This document shows positions 1 to 9,068 of a stretch of 64,000 bases of DNA, piece by piece. Under the pieces are notes generated by a model. It ran no database searches. It saw only the letters and a list, made by a program, of their open reading frames with translations, and was not told the origin of the DNA. Positions within the stretch are counted from its first letter, which is position 1; every line of letters begins with the position of its first letter. Origin of the DNA: Candidatus Saccharimonadota bacterium (lineage in GTDB: Bacteria; Patescibacteriota; Saccharimonadia; Saccharimonadales; Saccharimonadaceae); assembly GCA_905373835.1 (NCBI GenBank), contig CAJPUN010000005.1, forward strand, positions 1-64,000, read 5' to 3'. The position numbers and the translations under genes were made by a program.

Positions 1-71
1 GCAGCCGAGCCTGCACAGGTTCAGCTTTTACGCTCGAAATAGGTTCGAGCTTTGGCTCCGCCAAAGTCTAG

Positions 72-94
72 AAAAAGCCACCCTACAGGGCGAC
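72..94 (-). terminator. Intrinsic terminator after tRNA-Gly
   Basis: On the minus strand a GC-rich hairpin with a TGTA loop (stem about 7 bp, with G-U pairs) is followed directly by TTTTT. It lies about 20 nt past the CCA end of the tRNA-Gly gene, as expected for its terminator. Two further short perfect hairpins lie at about 32-66; their role is unknown. Confidence 0.6.
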
Positions 95-116
95 CGTTTC
101 CAATTTTGTTCCGAAA

Positions 117-191
117 TGGTGCGGGTGCGGAGAATCGAACTCCGATCCCAAGTTTGGAAAACTTGTATACTAGCCGCTGTACGACACCCGC
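117..191 (-). tRNA. tRNA-Gly (anticodon TCC)
   Basis: The minus strand folds into a full cloverleaf. The acceptor GCGGGTG pairs with CACCCGC, the anticodon stem CAAGT/ACTTG encloses loop TTTCCAA (anticodon TCC), and the T-arm is CGGAG-TTCGATT-CTCCG. The 3' CCA is encoded. A TATAAT box (minus strand, 203-208) lies about 11 nt upstream. It reads Gly GGA and probably GGG. Confidence 0.93.
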
Positions 192-233
192 ACGCGCTAT
201 CCATTATATCACTTTTTTATGTATAATAAAGGT

Positions 234-665
234 ATGACCCGAGGACTCCATCGCTTGCGCGGATCGAGCATACACACCAATGGCGTCGCGCGCAATACCC
301 GAACCATCGTCAATGGCGCGAAGACGTCGTCACTACGCGTCGACCAGCGCCAACATCAATCCATCCAAGAGCGTCGCGCCAACCACTTGCGCTACCAAAG
401 CTCACACACTATGATGGGCTGCCGACCAGTCGCAGCCAATAGTAGCCGTATCGATGACGAAGCACCTTATATGAACAACGAGCGTCTCCGTGGCAGTGGC
501 GGTGGGCCACGCGACCCATCAGGATCGCGGCCAGGCACTGCCACCTACGCCCGCCGGCGCGACAACACCGTGCACACGCCGCGACAATCACAGCCAGCCT
601 ACAGCAAACCAGCTATGAAGCCAAGCTTCCGCCCAGGGTTCATGCAGCAAAACAAAGGCCAATAG
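234..665 (+). CDS. Small basic hypothetical protein
   Basis: A 143-residue protein that I do not recognise. It is rich in Arg, Ser, Gln and Asn with no hydrophobic segment, so it is probably cytoplasmic and perhaps nucleic-acid binding (inference from charge only). The start at 234 is chosen because a perfect TATAAT at 222-227 ends 6 nt before it; an upstream in-frame ATG at 219 would overlap that box. This makes the mRNA leaderless. The protein lies divergently from tRNA-Gly and ends about 245 nt before the convergent Clp-like gene. Low-complexity composition means the reading frame is supported mainly by the promoter and length. Confidence 0.6.
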   Translation: MTRGLHRLRGSSIHTNGVARNTRTIVNGAKTSSLRVDQRQHQSIQERRANHLRYQSSHTMMGCRPVAANSSRIDDEAPYMNNERLRGSGGGPRDPSGSRPGTATYARRRDNTVHTPRQSQPAYSKPAMKPSFRPGFMQQNKGQ

Positions 666-910
666 CCACGCGCTTTGGCCCGCATCACTAGAGGTTATAT
701 ACTACAAAATACTTCTAGCATCGTAAGAGTGTCACTTCTTTCTCTTAAATTTTCTCTTAAGGATGGCGAGTCTGCGCTTTCAAGCGTCCTCGAGAGCCCC
801 TTCATATCTTCGCTCTTCTTATTCCAATGCGTGGCCAATAATAGAATGAGCACTTTCTTACTATCATTCCCTTATAGAGCTAAGGCTGATTGTTCGAAAG
901 TGCCATACTC

Positions 911-3358
911 TTACCGCTTATACTCTGGTGGGATGATTTCATCTGCTGTCACAACCTCTGATGCACCATCAGTCTGGAAGGCTTGGCGGGCCTGCTCAAG
1001 CGTGACGGTAATCGTGCTGCCAGGTGTCACACTACCGCTAAGCATCTGGCGCGCCACAGTATTCTCCACCGCTTTTTGCACCACGCGGCGCATTGGGCGA
1101 GCACCAAGCCGTGGGTCGTAGCCACGTTCGACGAGAAAGAGCTTCGCATCATACTCTACCGCAACCGAGACCTTTTGCTGGGCGAGTGTGGCATTGACCC
1201 CTTCGAGGATAAGGTCAAGCACTTGCACCAGCTCTTCCTTAGTAAACGGCCGGAAGAGGACGATTTCGTCAAAACGGTTGAGGAACTCGGGCCGGAACTG
1301 ACCACTGTTAATGAGCTCGTCGGTAAACTGCTGCTCGAATTGCTCAAGCTTGTAACCATGCTCGATATATTCGCGGATGCGGTCGGCCCCAGCGTTACTC
1401 GTGGCAATAACAATCGCATCGCGGAAGCTCACCTCACGGTTCTTGATATCGCGCAGGATCCCCTCATCCAGCAGCTGCAGCAAGGTTGCCAATACCTCTG
1501 GCGCGGCCTTCTCAATTTCATCCAGCAGCACCACGCTAAAGGGCTGTTTCATCACCTGGGCGGTTAAGCTGGCTGGGTCATCAGCGCCATCGGCAATTAG
1601 GCGCGACACATCCTCTGGCCGGACATACTCGTTGAGGTCGATCCGGACAATCTTGCCCTCGCCACCAAAGTACACATCAGCCAAAGCCTTACTCAGCTCT
1701 GTCTTACCCACTCCTGTTGGCCCAAGAAAGAGGAAGGTGCCAATTGGCCGATTTTGGTTGCGCACACCAGCTCGTGCCCGGCGCAAGGCGTCACTTACCA
1801 CGCTGACCGCTCGCGTTTGGTTGACCATTCGTTGGTGGATGAGCGCCTCCATATTGAGCAGTCGCTCGCGATCATCTGCGGTATTTGCCACACTTATTTT
1901 CACATCCATCGTCTGCTCAATAGCTTGCTGCACCGATTGCTTTGTCACAATGCCATCCTCGTGGTAGCTCGCGGCTGACTCGAGCAGCTTAATGGCTTGG
2001 CCCGGCATGGCAAGATCATGAATATAGCGTGCACTGAGCCGATACGCCTCGCGCAGTGCCTGGTAGCGGTAGGCCACATGGCGCTGCCCCTCGGTAATGA
2101 CGGCTTGCTCTTGCAAGACGCGCAGTGTCTCGGCTTCGTTTGTGGGCGCTATGGAGATGCGATTAAGCGCATTAGCAAGCGATGGGTTGCGCCGACCAAT
2201 CTGCAAAAATCGCTGCTCATCCATGCTCAGAATAACCCTCAGGCGCCCTGCCTCGAGAATAGGTAGCAGCACATTGGTCAGATCCACTGCGCCAATCCCT
2301 TCCTCGAAGAACAGCTGAGCATTATCTAGGCAAATGATGATATTCTTGGCCGTATACGCCTCACCAAGGACGCGCATAACGAGGTTCTCGAGCTCGCCCC
2401 GGCCTGGCGCTGCAGCGATGAGCGATGATGAGTCGAGGATGAACACCTGCCGAAACTTGAGACTACTAGGCAAACGTGCCGAGGCATCGAGGAGCCGCTC
2501 GGCAAAGGCGTGGATAATGGTCGTCTTGCCGGTGCCAGCCTGCCCCACCAGCACGGCATTTTGCCGGCCACGAGTGCCAAAGATATCAATGAGCTGATCG
2601 ATTGCCTTGGTGTGCGACGCCACATCAACAGAGAACATCCCGCCACCACGGCTAATTTGCTCGCTAATATTTTGCCCAAAGCGGCGCAGTAGCGGAATAT
2701 AACCAAACGACCAATCGCGCGCCACCCCACCAGTGCGCCGCGGCTGATGAATCTGCGCTACCAACTGGCGCAAGTGGTGCTGCCACTGCACCGCGCCGTC
2801 GAGATCTTCGTCGTCAAGCTGGAGTTCCGCCAGGATATTCTGGTAACCAGGCACACTGCGCACCAAAGCCACCATAAGTACACTACCAGTGATTTGCTCG
2901 AGCTGGTTGTACTGGCGGATACGGTCGGCAAATTGCCAAAACTCGGGCATAATGCTCGGGTCATCGCTCACGAGATCCTGCACCAGTGCCGGGCTCAGGC
3001 CCAGCCGCAATGCCATAAAGAGCCCATCATTGACTGAGCGCAATGCCCAGGCAATATCGCGTGGTGTTGGCGCGGCGGGCAACCGGCCCAGCACATCACC
3101 CGCAAGCAACCCATCAGCTGTGCCACCACTGATAGACAAATGGGCAATCTCACCCTGATACCACCGGTGGAGCCCATATGGCACCACAGCCAGGCTCGCG
3201 ACAAACCACCCCAGTGGCAATTCAACCGCCAGCAATGCTCCCGCCCCTGCTAAGAATAGCAAAAATGGTGCCCACCACCAGTGATCGAAGCGGCCCATCT
3301 GCACACCCAAGCGAGCCTTCTTAGCACGCAAGCTATCGTAATGAAAGTCGCTTACCAT
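911..3358 (-). CDS. Membrane-anchored ClpA/ClpC-type AAA+ ATPase
   Basis: An 815-residue double AAA+ protein of the Clp/Hsp100 family that would unfold or remodel proteins. The usual Clp N-domain repeats are replaced by two hydrophobic segments near residues 25-60, so it should sit on the membrane. D1 has Walker A GQAGTGKT, but its Walker B ends CLDN instead of DE, so D1 may hydrolyse ATP poorly. D2 is canonical (GPTGVGKT, VVLLDEIE, sensor TSNAGA) and ends with the C-terminal Clp domain (DPRLGARPMRR). The short ClpP-docking loop (VGF/IGF) that ClpC carries after TSNAGA is not apparent. The start ATG at 3358 overlaps the stop of the upstream membrane gene (ATGGTAA), giving translational coupling. 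A longer frame back to 3421 is rejected because it runs into that gene. Confidence 0.88.
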   Translation of the reverse strand: MVSDFHYDSLRAKKARLGVQMGRFDHWWWAPFLLFLAGAGALLAVELPLGWFVASLAVVPYGLHRWYQGEIAHLSISGGTADGLLAGDVLGRLPAAPTPRDIAWALRSVNDGLFMALRLGLSPALVQDLVSDDPSIMPEFWQFADRIRQYNQLEQITGSVLMVALVRSVPGYQNILAELQLDDEDLDGAVQWQHHLRQLVAQIHQPRRTGGVARDWSFGYIPLLRRFGQNISEQISRGGGMFSVDVASHTKAIDQLIDIFGTRGRQNAVLVGQAGTGKTTIIHAFAERLLDASARLPSSLKFRQVFILDSSSLIAAAPGRGELENLVMRVLGEAYTAKNIIICLDNAQLFFEEGIGAVDLTNVLLPILEAGRLRVILSMDEQRFLQIGRRNPSLANALNRISIAPTNEAETLRVLQEQAVITEGQRHVAYRYQALREAYRLSARYIHDLAMPGQAIKLLESAASYHEDGIVTKQSVQQAIEQTMDVKISVANTADDRERLLNMEALIHQRMVNQTRAVSVVSDALRRARAGVRNQNRPIGTFLFLGPTGVGKTELSKALADVYFGGEGKIVRIDLNEYVRPEDVSRLIADGADDPASLTAQVMKQPFSVVLLDEIEKAAPEVLATLLQLLDEGILRDIKNREVSFRDAIVIATSNAGADRIREYIEHGYKLEQFEQQFTDELINSGQFRPEFLNRFDEIVLFRPFTKEELVQVLDLILEGVNATLAQQKVSVAVEYDAKLFLVERGYDPRLGARPMRRVVQKAVENTVARQMLSGSVTPGSTITVTLEQARQAFQTDGASEVVTADEIIPPEYKR

Positions 3359-3729
3359 GGCAGCCACCCCACTATCGCAAGCCCCGCCCCCAGCAGTGGT
3401 AACGCAGGCACAAGCGCCCAAGCGACAATAAAGACAAGCCCCGCCGCAGCGGTTACTGCGAGCGCTACAATGCCAAAAATAATCATAAAGCTCCGCACGA
3501 TGCCGCCAATCGTCCGCGAGATGAGGCGGTCAAAAAAAGCCCGAATTTGCACGCCAATCGGCCCATCCACCGCTCCTGCCGATATCTGTCGAAACGGCGC
3601 AAACCACGTTCGCACCAGGAGATCAATTGAAAAATAGTCAAATACACTCACCAGCTTCCCCCACACCATCGTGATCCGCTGCCACCACCCAGCGCCATAC
3701 CACCACGCAAAAAATCCAACCACTATCAT
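3352..3729 (-). CDS. Small multi-pass membrane protein coupled to Clp-like ATPase
   Basis: A 125-residue integral membrane protein with about three hydrophobic segments, at the N-terminus and in the last 50 residues (IIFGIVALAVTAAAGLVFIV and following). I do not recognise the family. The start at 3729 is chosen because a TACAAT -10 box (minus strand, 3737-3742) lies 7 nt upstream; the ATG three codons earlier overlaps that box. Its stop overlaps the start of the Clp-like ATPase, so the two proteins are probably made together and may form one membrane complex (inference). Confidence 0.75.
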   Translation of the reverse strand: MIVVGFFAWWYGAGWWQRITMVWGKLVSVFDYFSIDLLVRTWFAPFRQISAGAVDGPIGVQIRAFFDRLISRTIGGIVRSFMIIFGIVALAVTAAAGLVFIVAWALVPALPLLGAGLAIVGWLPW

Positions 3730-3798
3730 ACTATGCATTGTAGCGCACTAGCGTAATTTGTGCTATATATCGCGCCATAAATAAAGGGTGATTCATGC

Positions 3799-3804
3799 TA
3801 TAAT
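3799..3804 (+). promoter_or_regulatory. -10 box of murT (leaderless)
   Basis: A perfect TATAAT ends 7 nt before the murT ATG at 3812. No Shine-Dalgarno sequence can fit, so transcription probably begins at or next to the start codon. Confidence 0.7.
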
Positions 3805-3811
3805 AAACACC

Positions 3812-5080
3812 ATGATTCGTATTACAACTCTTGTGGGCAAAGGAGTGCAGCGCGCAGCTCGGTTGCGCGGTGGTGGTTCGGCATTGCCAGGCCTCGTCGT
3901 CGAGAAGCTCGATCGGCACTTTCTTGCCCGTACGCTTGATGCTCTACCGCATGGTGTGGTAGTAGTAAGTGGCACTAACGGTAAGACAACCACTACCAAG
4001 ATGGTTGTAGCCCTACTGGAGAGCCAAGGCCTCCACGTCTTTACTAATCGCACGGGGAGCAACTTCACCCGCGGCGTGGCAGCAGCACTACTTGAGGCGG
4101 TTGATACCCACGGCGTACTGCCAGCGGATATTGCCGTGCTCGAGCTTGACGAAGCGCATGCGGTGCACTTCGTCAAGCAAGTTGCCCCACGCTATTGCCT
4201 GCTGCTCAACGTCCTGCGCGACCAGCTCGATCGCTTTGGCGAGATCGACTACACGGCGCAGCTGCTTCACACCATTGCCATGCGTACCACAAATGGCATT
4301 GTTCTCAATGGCGACGACCCACGGCTGACGCGGCAAGAATTTACCGCTGATCTCACAGCACCAATAAGCCGCTACGGCGTCGACCCATCGCTCGCCCACC
4401 TCTTCCCAAGCGACGATACCATGCGGAGCGCCTCAGCCCAAGCTGCAGCCACCACCAATGCTGATGTGACGCTATGCGGCTTGTCCGACCAAGCTGCCAC
4501 TTTCTGCTTCGACGATTCCGATCATCCTGTCTCACTGAAGCTCAAGGGTAGCTACAATGCCCAAAACGCTGCAGGAGCACTTACCCTCGTCCGTACTATT
4601 CTGCAAGATAAACTCGATACACCCGCCATGCTCGCTGCCCTCGCTCAGGTCGAGCCAGCCTTTGGCCGCGGCGAAGCTCTGACCGTCAATGGCCAGCCCT
4701 GCGAGCTTGTCCTCGTCAAGAACCCGAGCGGTTTCCGCCTGAGCCTGGCATCGTTTGACCCTCATAAGACTGCTACAATGATTGCCATCAACGACCAGTA
4801 CGCCGATGGCCGCGATATGAGTTGGCTATGGGATGTCGACTTCGACACGCTTCGGCCCACTGGCGTGGCAATGGTAAGTGGTGTGCGCGCCTACGATATG
4901 GCGCTGCGCCTCCAGTATGATGAGGTAGAAACTCGGCGCGTTGTGCCTAGCCTTAAGCAAGCTCTGGCGGAGTTTGTCCGGGCTAATCGCGGCACCCCCT
5001 TGCGCATCTACTGTACTTATACCGCCATGCTTGCCTTGCGGCGCGAATTAGCTCATTACACAGAGGTAAATACTGTATGA
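3812..5080 (+). CDS. murT: Lipid II isoglutaminyl synthase, ligase subunit MurT
   Basis: A 422-residue Mur-ligase-family protein that, with GatD, amidates the alpha-carboxyl of D-Glu in lipid II using glutamine-derived ammonia and ATP in the cytoplasm. The P-loop is GTNGKTTTTKM near residue 50. The C-terminal DUF1727 region carries the family motif DGRDMSWLWDVDF. The cysteine-rich zinc ribbon found in the central domain of Gram-positive MurT is absent: only two unpaired Cys occur where two CxxC pairs are expected. The start at 3812 follows a TATAAT box by 7 nt. The last codons overlap gatD by ATGA, so the subunits are translationally coupled. Confidence 0.93.
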   Translation: MIRITTLVGKGVQRAARLRGGGSALPGLVVEKLDRHFLARTLDALPHGVVVVSGTNGKTTTTKMVVALLESQGLHVFTNRTGSNFTRGVAAALLEAVDTHGVLPADIAVLELDEAHAVHFVKQVAPRYCLLLNVLRDQLDRFGEIDYTAQLLHTIAMRTTNGIVLNGDDPRLTRQEFTADLTAPISRYGVDPSLAHLFPSDDTMRSASAQAAATTNADVTLCGLSDQAATFCFDDSDHPVSLKLKGSYNAQNAAGALTLVRTILQDKLDTPAMLAALAQVEPAFGRGEALTVNGQPCELVLVKNPSGFRLSLASFDPHKTATMIAINDQYADGRDMSWLWDVDFDTLRPTGVAMVSGVRAYDMALRLQYDEVETRRVVPSLKQALAEFVRANRGTPLRIYCTYTAMLALRRELAHYTEVNTV

Positions 5081-5802
5081 AAGACAACACTATCACCATC
5101 CTCCAACTCTACCCTCACGCCATGAATATCTATGGTGACTGGGGTAATACCCTCACGCTCAAGCGACGGCTCGAGTGGTATGGCTACAGCGTGCGGCTCG
5201 TTGAATATAACCCGGGCGACACTTTCCCAGCTGATATTGACATCATTGTGGGTGGCGGTGGCCAAGACTCTGGCCAAGCTACCATTCAGGATGATTTACT
5301 CGCGATTGGCCCCACCCTGCAGCGCCTCGCTGATGATGGCGTGCCAATGCTGGTAGTGTGTGGGCTCTACCAGCTATTTGGGCGATTCTTTAAGACCACT
5401 CAGGGAGCGATCATTCGTGGGATTGGTCTCTTTGATATCGAGACGGTCGCTGGCGAGCAGCGCCTAATTGGCAATATCGTCACTGCCAGCAGCGACTTTG
5501 GCGAAGTCATTGGCTATGAGAACCACAGCGGCCTCACAACCCTTGGGCACAGCGTACCACCCCTAGGTATCGTGTCGCGCGGGGCGGGCAACAATGGTAC
5601 CGACCAAACCGAAGGTGCGCGCTACCGCAATGTGATCGGCACCTACCTGCATGGCTCAATTCTACCTAAGAATCCACGCATTGCCGACTTCCTGATCGAG
5701 CAAGCAGTATCGCGGCGCTATGGTGAATTTGCGCCCTCTGTCCTCATCGATGACACCTTTGCCACCAAGGCACGCACTGTTGCGAGCAAGCGACCACGCT
5801 AG
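5077..5802 (+). CDS. gatD: Lipid II isoglutaminyl synthase, glutaminase subunit GatD
   Basis: A 241-residue class I glutamine amidotransferase, CobB/CobQ-like. The nucleophile Cys lies in VVCGLYQLFG (about residue 94) and the catalytic His in GTYLHGS (about residue 189). It hydrolyses glutamine and channels ammonia to MurT for amidation of the peptidoglycan stem peptide. The start codon overlaps the murT stop (ATGA). Length and gene order match the murT-gatD operon of Gram-positive bacteria and Saccharibacteria. Confidence 0.94.
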   Translation: MKDNTITILQLYPHAMNIYGDWGNTLTLKRRLEWYGYSVRLVEYNPGDTFPADIDIIVGGGGQDSGQATIQDDLLAIGPTLQRLADDGVPMLVVCGLYQLFGRFFKTTQGAIIRGIGLFDIETVAGEQRLIGNIVTASSDFGEVIGYENHSGLTTLGHSVPPLGIVSRGAGNNGTDQTEGARYRNVIGTYLHGSILPKNPRIADFLIEQAVSRRYGEFAPSVLIDDTFATKARTVASKRPR

Positions 5803-5927
5803 TGCGTCGCTATGCCCCTCAGTTTTTTAGACCATAGAGTCATCAGTGTTGGATATCCAGACCTCGCTCACGACAACATTAGACAATCTTAAGCATACTT
5901 TTAGCAAACCTGCTATACTAGATCATT

Positions 5928-7088
5928 GTGACAACCCAACCAAAAGCCAGCGCGTCCTCTGTTGGGCGCATCGTTAGTCTCGACCTCATGCGCGGGTGGT
6001 TTTTGGTTATCATTATTCTCGACCATCTCACCTACTTCCCTAATGGCCTCACTTTCCTCACTGGCGACAGTCGTCTCGCTGTCTCGGCAGCCGAAGGGTT
6101 CTTCATTATATCCGGCCTTGTCTTGGGTATTGTGCGCGGTGCCAAGCTCCGCACGCAGCCCCTCATGACAGCGACGCGCTTGCTCTGGAAGCGGGCTGGT
6201 ACGCTCTACCTCACGAGCATTATCGTGACGATACTATCGCTCCTGATTAGCTGGTTCTTTATTGATAATAAAGGTGTCAAGTTGCCACTACCGCTGCCCG
6301 ACGGTAATTGGCTTGGCCTGGCGTGGGATATTATTACCTTACAGCAATTCTACGGCTGGGCGGACTATTTGCGCCTGTATGCACTGTTTATTGCGGTAGC
6401 ACCAGGCGCGCTCTGGCTACTGCGGCGCGGCAAGTGGTATATCGTGCTAGGGCTCAGCCTACTAGTGTGGGCACTGACACCACGGCCAGTTAGTGAACTA
6501 TACCAACCGCTCACCTGGCAGGTGCTATTTTTCATGGCCTTTGCCCTGGGCTACCACCTACCAGAGATTACTGCACGCTGGCAATCGTGGCCACTGCGTC
6601 GTCGACGCATCATCAAGCGCAGTATTGCAACGCTCTTCGTCCTCACACTCTTTGCCGACGCATACGTCACCTTTGTGGCACATGGGCTAGGTGACGGCTT
6701 CCATCAAACGCTTGCCGCGGCCGATACCGCACTCGACAATCAGTTCCTCAAGCTCGACCTACCACTGCCTCGCCTTACCCTATCGTGGCTTTGGTTTGCT
6801 GGGTTCTTTATGCTGTTTCGGCGATTCGAGGATCGCATCAAGCGGTGGCTGGGCTGGATTTTGCTGCCGTTTGGCCATAATTCGCTCTATGTGTATACGG
6901 TGCATGCGTTCGTTATTCTCGTTATGCATCTCTTTGTGGCACCAGATTATTATATTAGCGATTTTTATTTTACGTCGGTCGATCGTTTCCACGAGATCCC
7001 GGCCAACTTCGCCTTATCCGTCAGTGCACTTGCGCTTATCTACCTTGCCGTCAAGACAAAGTTTTTGATGAAGATTATTCCACGCTAA
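5928..7088 (+). CDS. OpgC/acyltransferase-like multi-pass membrane protein
   Basis: A 386-residue protein with about ten transmembrane segments. The N-terminus has the acyltransferase-like pattern of OpgC and acyltransferase-3 proteins (SLDLMRG, then an invariant-type His in ILDHL, then AEGFFIISG). Such proteins transfer acyl or succinyl groups to periplasmic or surface glycans; the substrate here is unknown. Translation starts at GTG 5928, 8 nt after TATACT (5914-5919), so the mRNA is probably leaderless. It stands alone, followed by tRNA-Arg on the other strand. Confidence 0.7.
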   Translation: MTTQPKASASSVGRIVSLDLMRGWFLVIIILDHLTYFPNGLTFLTGDSRLAVSAAEGFFIISGLVLGIVRGAKLRTQPLMTATRLLWKRAGTLYLTSIIVTILSLLISWFFIDNKGVKLPLPLPDGNWLGLAWDIITLQQFYGWADYLRLYALFIAVAPGALWLLRRGKWYIVLGLSLLVWALTPRPVSELYQPLTWQVLFFMAFALGYHLPEITARWQSWPLRRRRIIKRSIATLFVLTLFADAYVTFVAHGLGDGFHQTLAAADTALDNQFLKLDLPLPRLTLSWLWFAGFFMLFRRFEDRIKRWLGWILLPFGHNSLYVYTVHAFVILVMHLFVAPDYYISDFYFTSVDRFHEIPANFALSVSALALIYLAVKTKFLMKIIPR

Positions 7089-7171
7089 CAGGGATCAGCT
7101 AGAGAGATAGACTTTCTTTTGTTTCATTAATCTATCCCATTAATTAACTCGTCTTACTATACATCTCCCAT

Positions 7172-7197
7172 AAAAAAACAGAGGCCGCACGAGCCTC
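7172..7197 (-). terminator. Intrinsic terminator after tRNA-Arg
   Basis: On the minus strand a GAGGC...GCCTC hairpin is followed by TGTTTTTTT, just beyond the 3' end of the tRNA-Arg gene. Confidence 0.7.
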
Positions 7198-7206
7198 AAT
7201 TATATA

Positions 7207-7283
7207 TGGTATACCCGGCAGGGTTCGAACCTGCGACCTTTGGTTCCGGAAACCAACGCTCTATCCAGCTGAGCTACGGGTAC
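7207..7283 (-). tRNA. tRNA-Arg (anticodon CCG)
   Basis: The minus strand forms a cloverleaf. The acceptor GTACCCG pairs with CGGGTAT (with G1-U72), the anticodon stem TTGGT/ACCAA encloses loop TTCCGGA (anticodon CCG), and the T-arm is GCAGG-TTCGAAC-CCTGC. The 3' CCA is encoded. It decodes Arg CGG. A TACAAT box lies about 10 nt upstream. Confidence 0.93.
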
Positions 7284-7360
7284 GTATAGTGGTATTGTAC
7301 CACGGATGATTATGGCTTTGCTAGTGGATTTTTTGCCGACAAATCGGTACTATAAAAGAT

Positions 7361-8962
7361 ATGAGTAAACAACTAGCGCGGCAACAATCTGCCGCTCGGG
7401 TCAAGAATTCTGCCCTTATTCTCGCTAATCGACTATTTCCCCTTGTCTGTAAGATGCGACGCCACTGGTTTCGCATCGCCATTGTGCTAGCACCACTGGT
7501 GGCAATGGCGCTGTGCTGGTGGATTGGCAGCCAGCAAAGTGTGTGGTTTGATGAGGCATATTCGGTGTGGCTCGCCAAGCAGCCAATCAGTGAACTCATT
7601 CGCCTCACCAGTATCGATACACACCCGCCGCTCTACTATCTCATCCTCAAGCTCTGGGCCAGCGTGTGGGGTTATAGTGAGCCAGCCCTGCGCGCCTTTA
7701 GTATCCTCTGCTATGGCGGCGCGATGGTTGGTATGGGCTGTTTCGTGCGGCGCTGGTTTGGTAAGCGCGCCGCGGGGTATACACTCCTCACACTGATTGG
7801 CACACCCCTACTAATGCGCTATGGCTTCGAGATACGAATGTATGCGCTGGGGTCGTTGATTGGTGTAAGTGCAACCGCCGTACTGGCACGCGCTTGGCAC
7901 GATGATCGCTGGCGCGACTGGATGCTCTATGCGGTGCTTGTCGCCTTCGGCATGGGGACGCTGTATTATAGCGCCCTACTCTGGCTGGCTCAGCTGCTCT
8001 GGCTGATGGTTATGACCTACCGCCGCCAAGGCTTACAACAGTGGTGGAAGTTGCCGTGGCTTTGGACATATGTCGTGAGCTTTATGTTGTTCTTGCCATG
8101 GCTACCGACCTTCTTGGGGCAGATTGGCAATGGTGCTTTGGCCGAGATTGGCCAGCCGATGAATCTGCAGAATTTGCTTGGCATCGCATCCTTCAATATG
8201 ATTTATAAGCCATCTTGGTTGCTAGGCGTTGTGTCGTCGCAACTTGTTCTGATTATTATCTGTGCCGTTGCGTGGGCGTGGCCTCGTGCCATGCGTTCGT
8301 TGCCGCATCCCGAGCTTGCCTGGCTATTGCTTGCTCATATGGGCGTGCCAGTCGCAGCACTAGTCGTCGTGTCGCTATCCGCCCCAATGTATGTCGAGCG
8401 CTATCTTGCTCATGTGGTAATTAGTGGTATCACTATTGCAAGTGTTGTCCTCTATACGGCCTGCGTAGCCCTGCACCGTTCGCCATTGCGCTGGCACAAG
8501 GCCGTATCGACCGCCCTCTTGGCACTTCTGCCAGTGGTTATGTTTTATGGCATGGTGCAGTTATCATTGCAGGGTAATTTCAACTTCCAGCGCGATGAGC
8601 GACCCAACGTAAAGCAAATTGCCACCCAGCTCGGCACCTGCCGCGATGGGAGTGTCATCCTTGCGGCCGACCCGTACATCGCCATAGAGATAAGCTATTA
8701 TCTCGAGCAAGCGCAGTCGCATTGCCCCATCTACATGGCCTATGTGGGTGGCCCACTGATGGGCGGCTACGCACCGCTCGAAGGGAGTACCACGTACCGC
8801 AAGGTAGCCGACACCACTCAGCCCTTTACTGATGCCAAAAAAATCAACGTTCTCTACTATAGTAGCTCGACCGCAACCACCACTCCAACACTACCCAGCG
8901 CCTACACTCTGCGCTCCGTCACTGGTGACCCACTCGTGCTGATGCAGTTTGCCCGTGACTAG
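7361..8962 (+). CDS. GT-C fold glycosyltransferase (GT39/ArnT-like membrane protein)
   Basis: A 533-residue polytopic membrane protein with about eleven hydrophobic segments and a C-terminal extracytoplasmic domain of about 110 residues. The first external loop holds the acidic motif WFDEAYS followed by THPPLYY, the signature of polyprenyl-phosphate-dependent GT-C glycosyltransferases (PMT/ArnT group). It probably transfers a sugar from a lipid-linked donor to a cell-surface acceptor; donor and acceptor cannot be read from sequence. A TACTAT box at 7348-7353 lies 7 nt before the ATG, so it is probably leaderless and monocistronic. Confidence 0.75.
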   Translation: MSKQLARQQSAARVKNSALILANRLFPLVCKMRRHWFRIAIVLAPLVAMALCWWIGSQQSVWFDEAYSVWLAKQPISELIRLTSIDTHPPLYYLILKLWASVWGYSEPALRAFSILCYGGAMVGMGCFVRRWFGKRAAGYTLLTLIGTPLLMRYGFEIRMYALGSLIGVSATAVLARAWHDDRWRDWMLYAVLVAFGMGTLYYSALLWLAQLLWLMVMTYRRQGLQQWWKLPWLWTYVVSFMLFLPWLPTFLGQIGNGALAEIGQPMNLQNLLGIASFNMIYKPSWLLGVVSSQLVLIIICAVAWAWPRAMRSLPHPELAWLLLAHMGVPVAALVVVSLSAPMYVERYLAHVVISGITIASVVLYTACVALHRSPLRWHKAVSTALLALLPVVMFYGMVQLSLQGNFNFQRDERPNVKQIATQLGTCRDGSVILAADPYIAIEISYYLEQAQSHCPIYMAYVGGPLMGGYAPLEGSTTYRKVADTTQPFTDAKKINVLYYSSSTATTTPTLPSAYTLRSVTGDPLVLMQFARD

Positions 8963-9068
8963 TGCCTGGGCACTATACTATCTCTACAGTGGTGGATAGT
9001 TCATAGCCTCACCTATTAATTGCAGATTACCCCACCATCATCTACACTAGAAAGACAAGGAGGCATGT

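Noticed and set aside
32..66. Two tandem short hairpins considered as a repeat element or riboswitch piece
   Set aside because: Each stem is only 7 bp, no further copies were noticed in the window, and the left context is missing.
52..237. 61-codon plus-strand frame across the first tRNA
   Set aside because: It runs through the tRNA-Gly gene on the other strand and has no start signal.
675..1121. 148-codon plus-strand frame
   Set aside because: Most of it is the antisense of the Clp-like ATPase 3' end, and no promoter or ribosome site is present.
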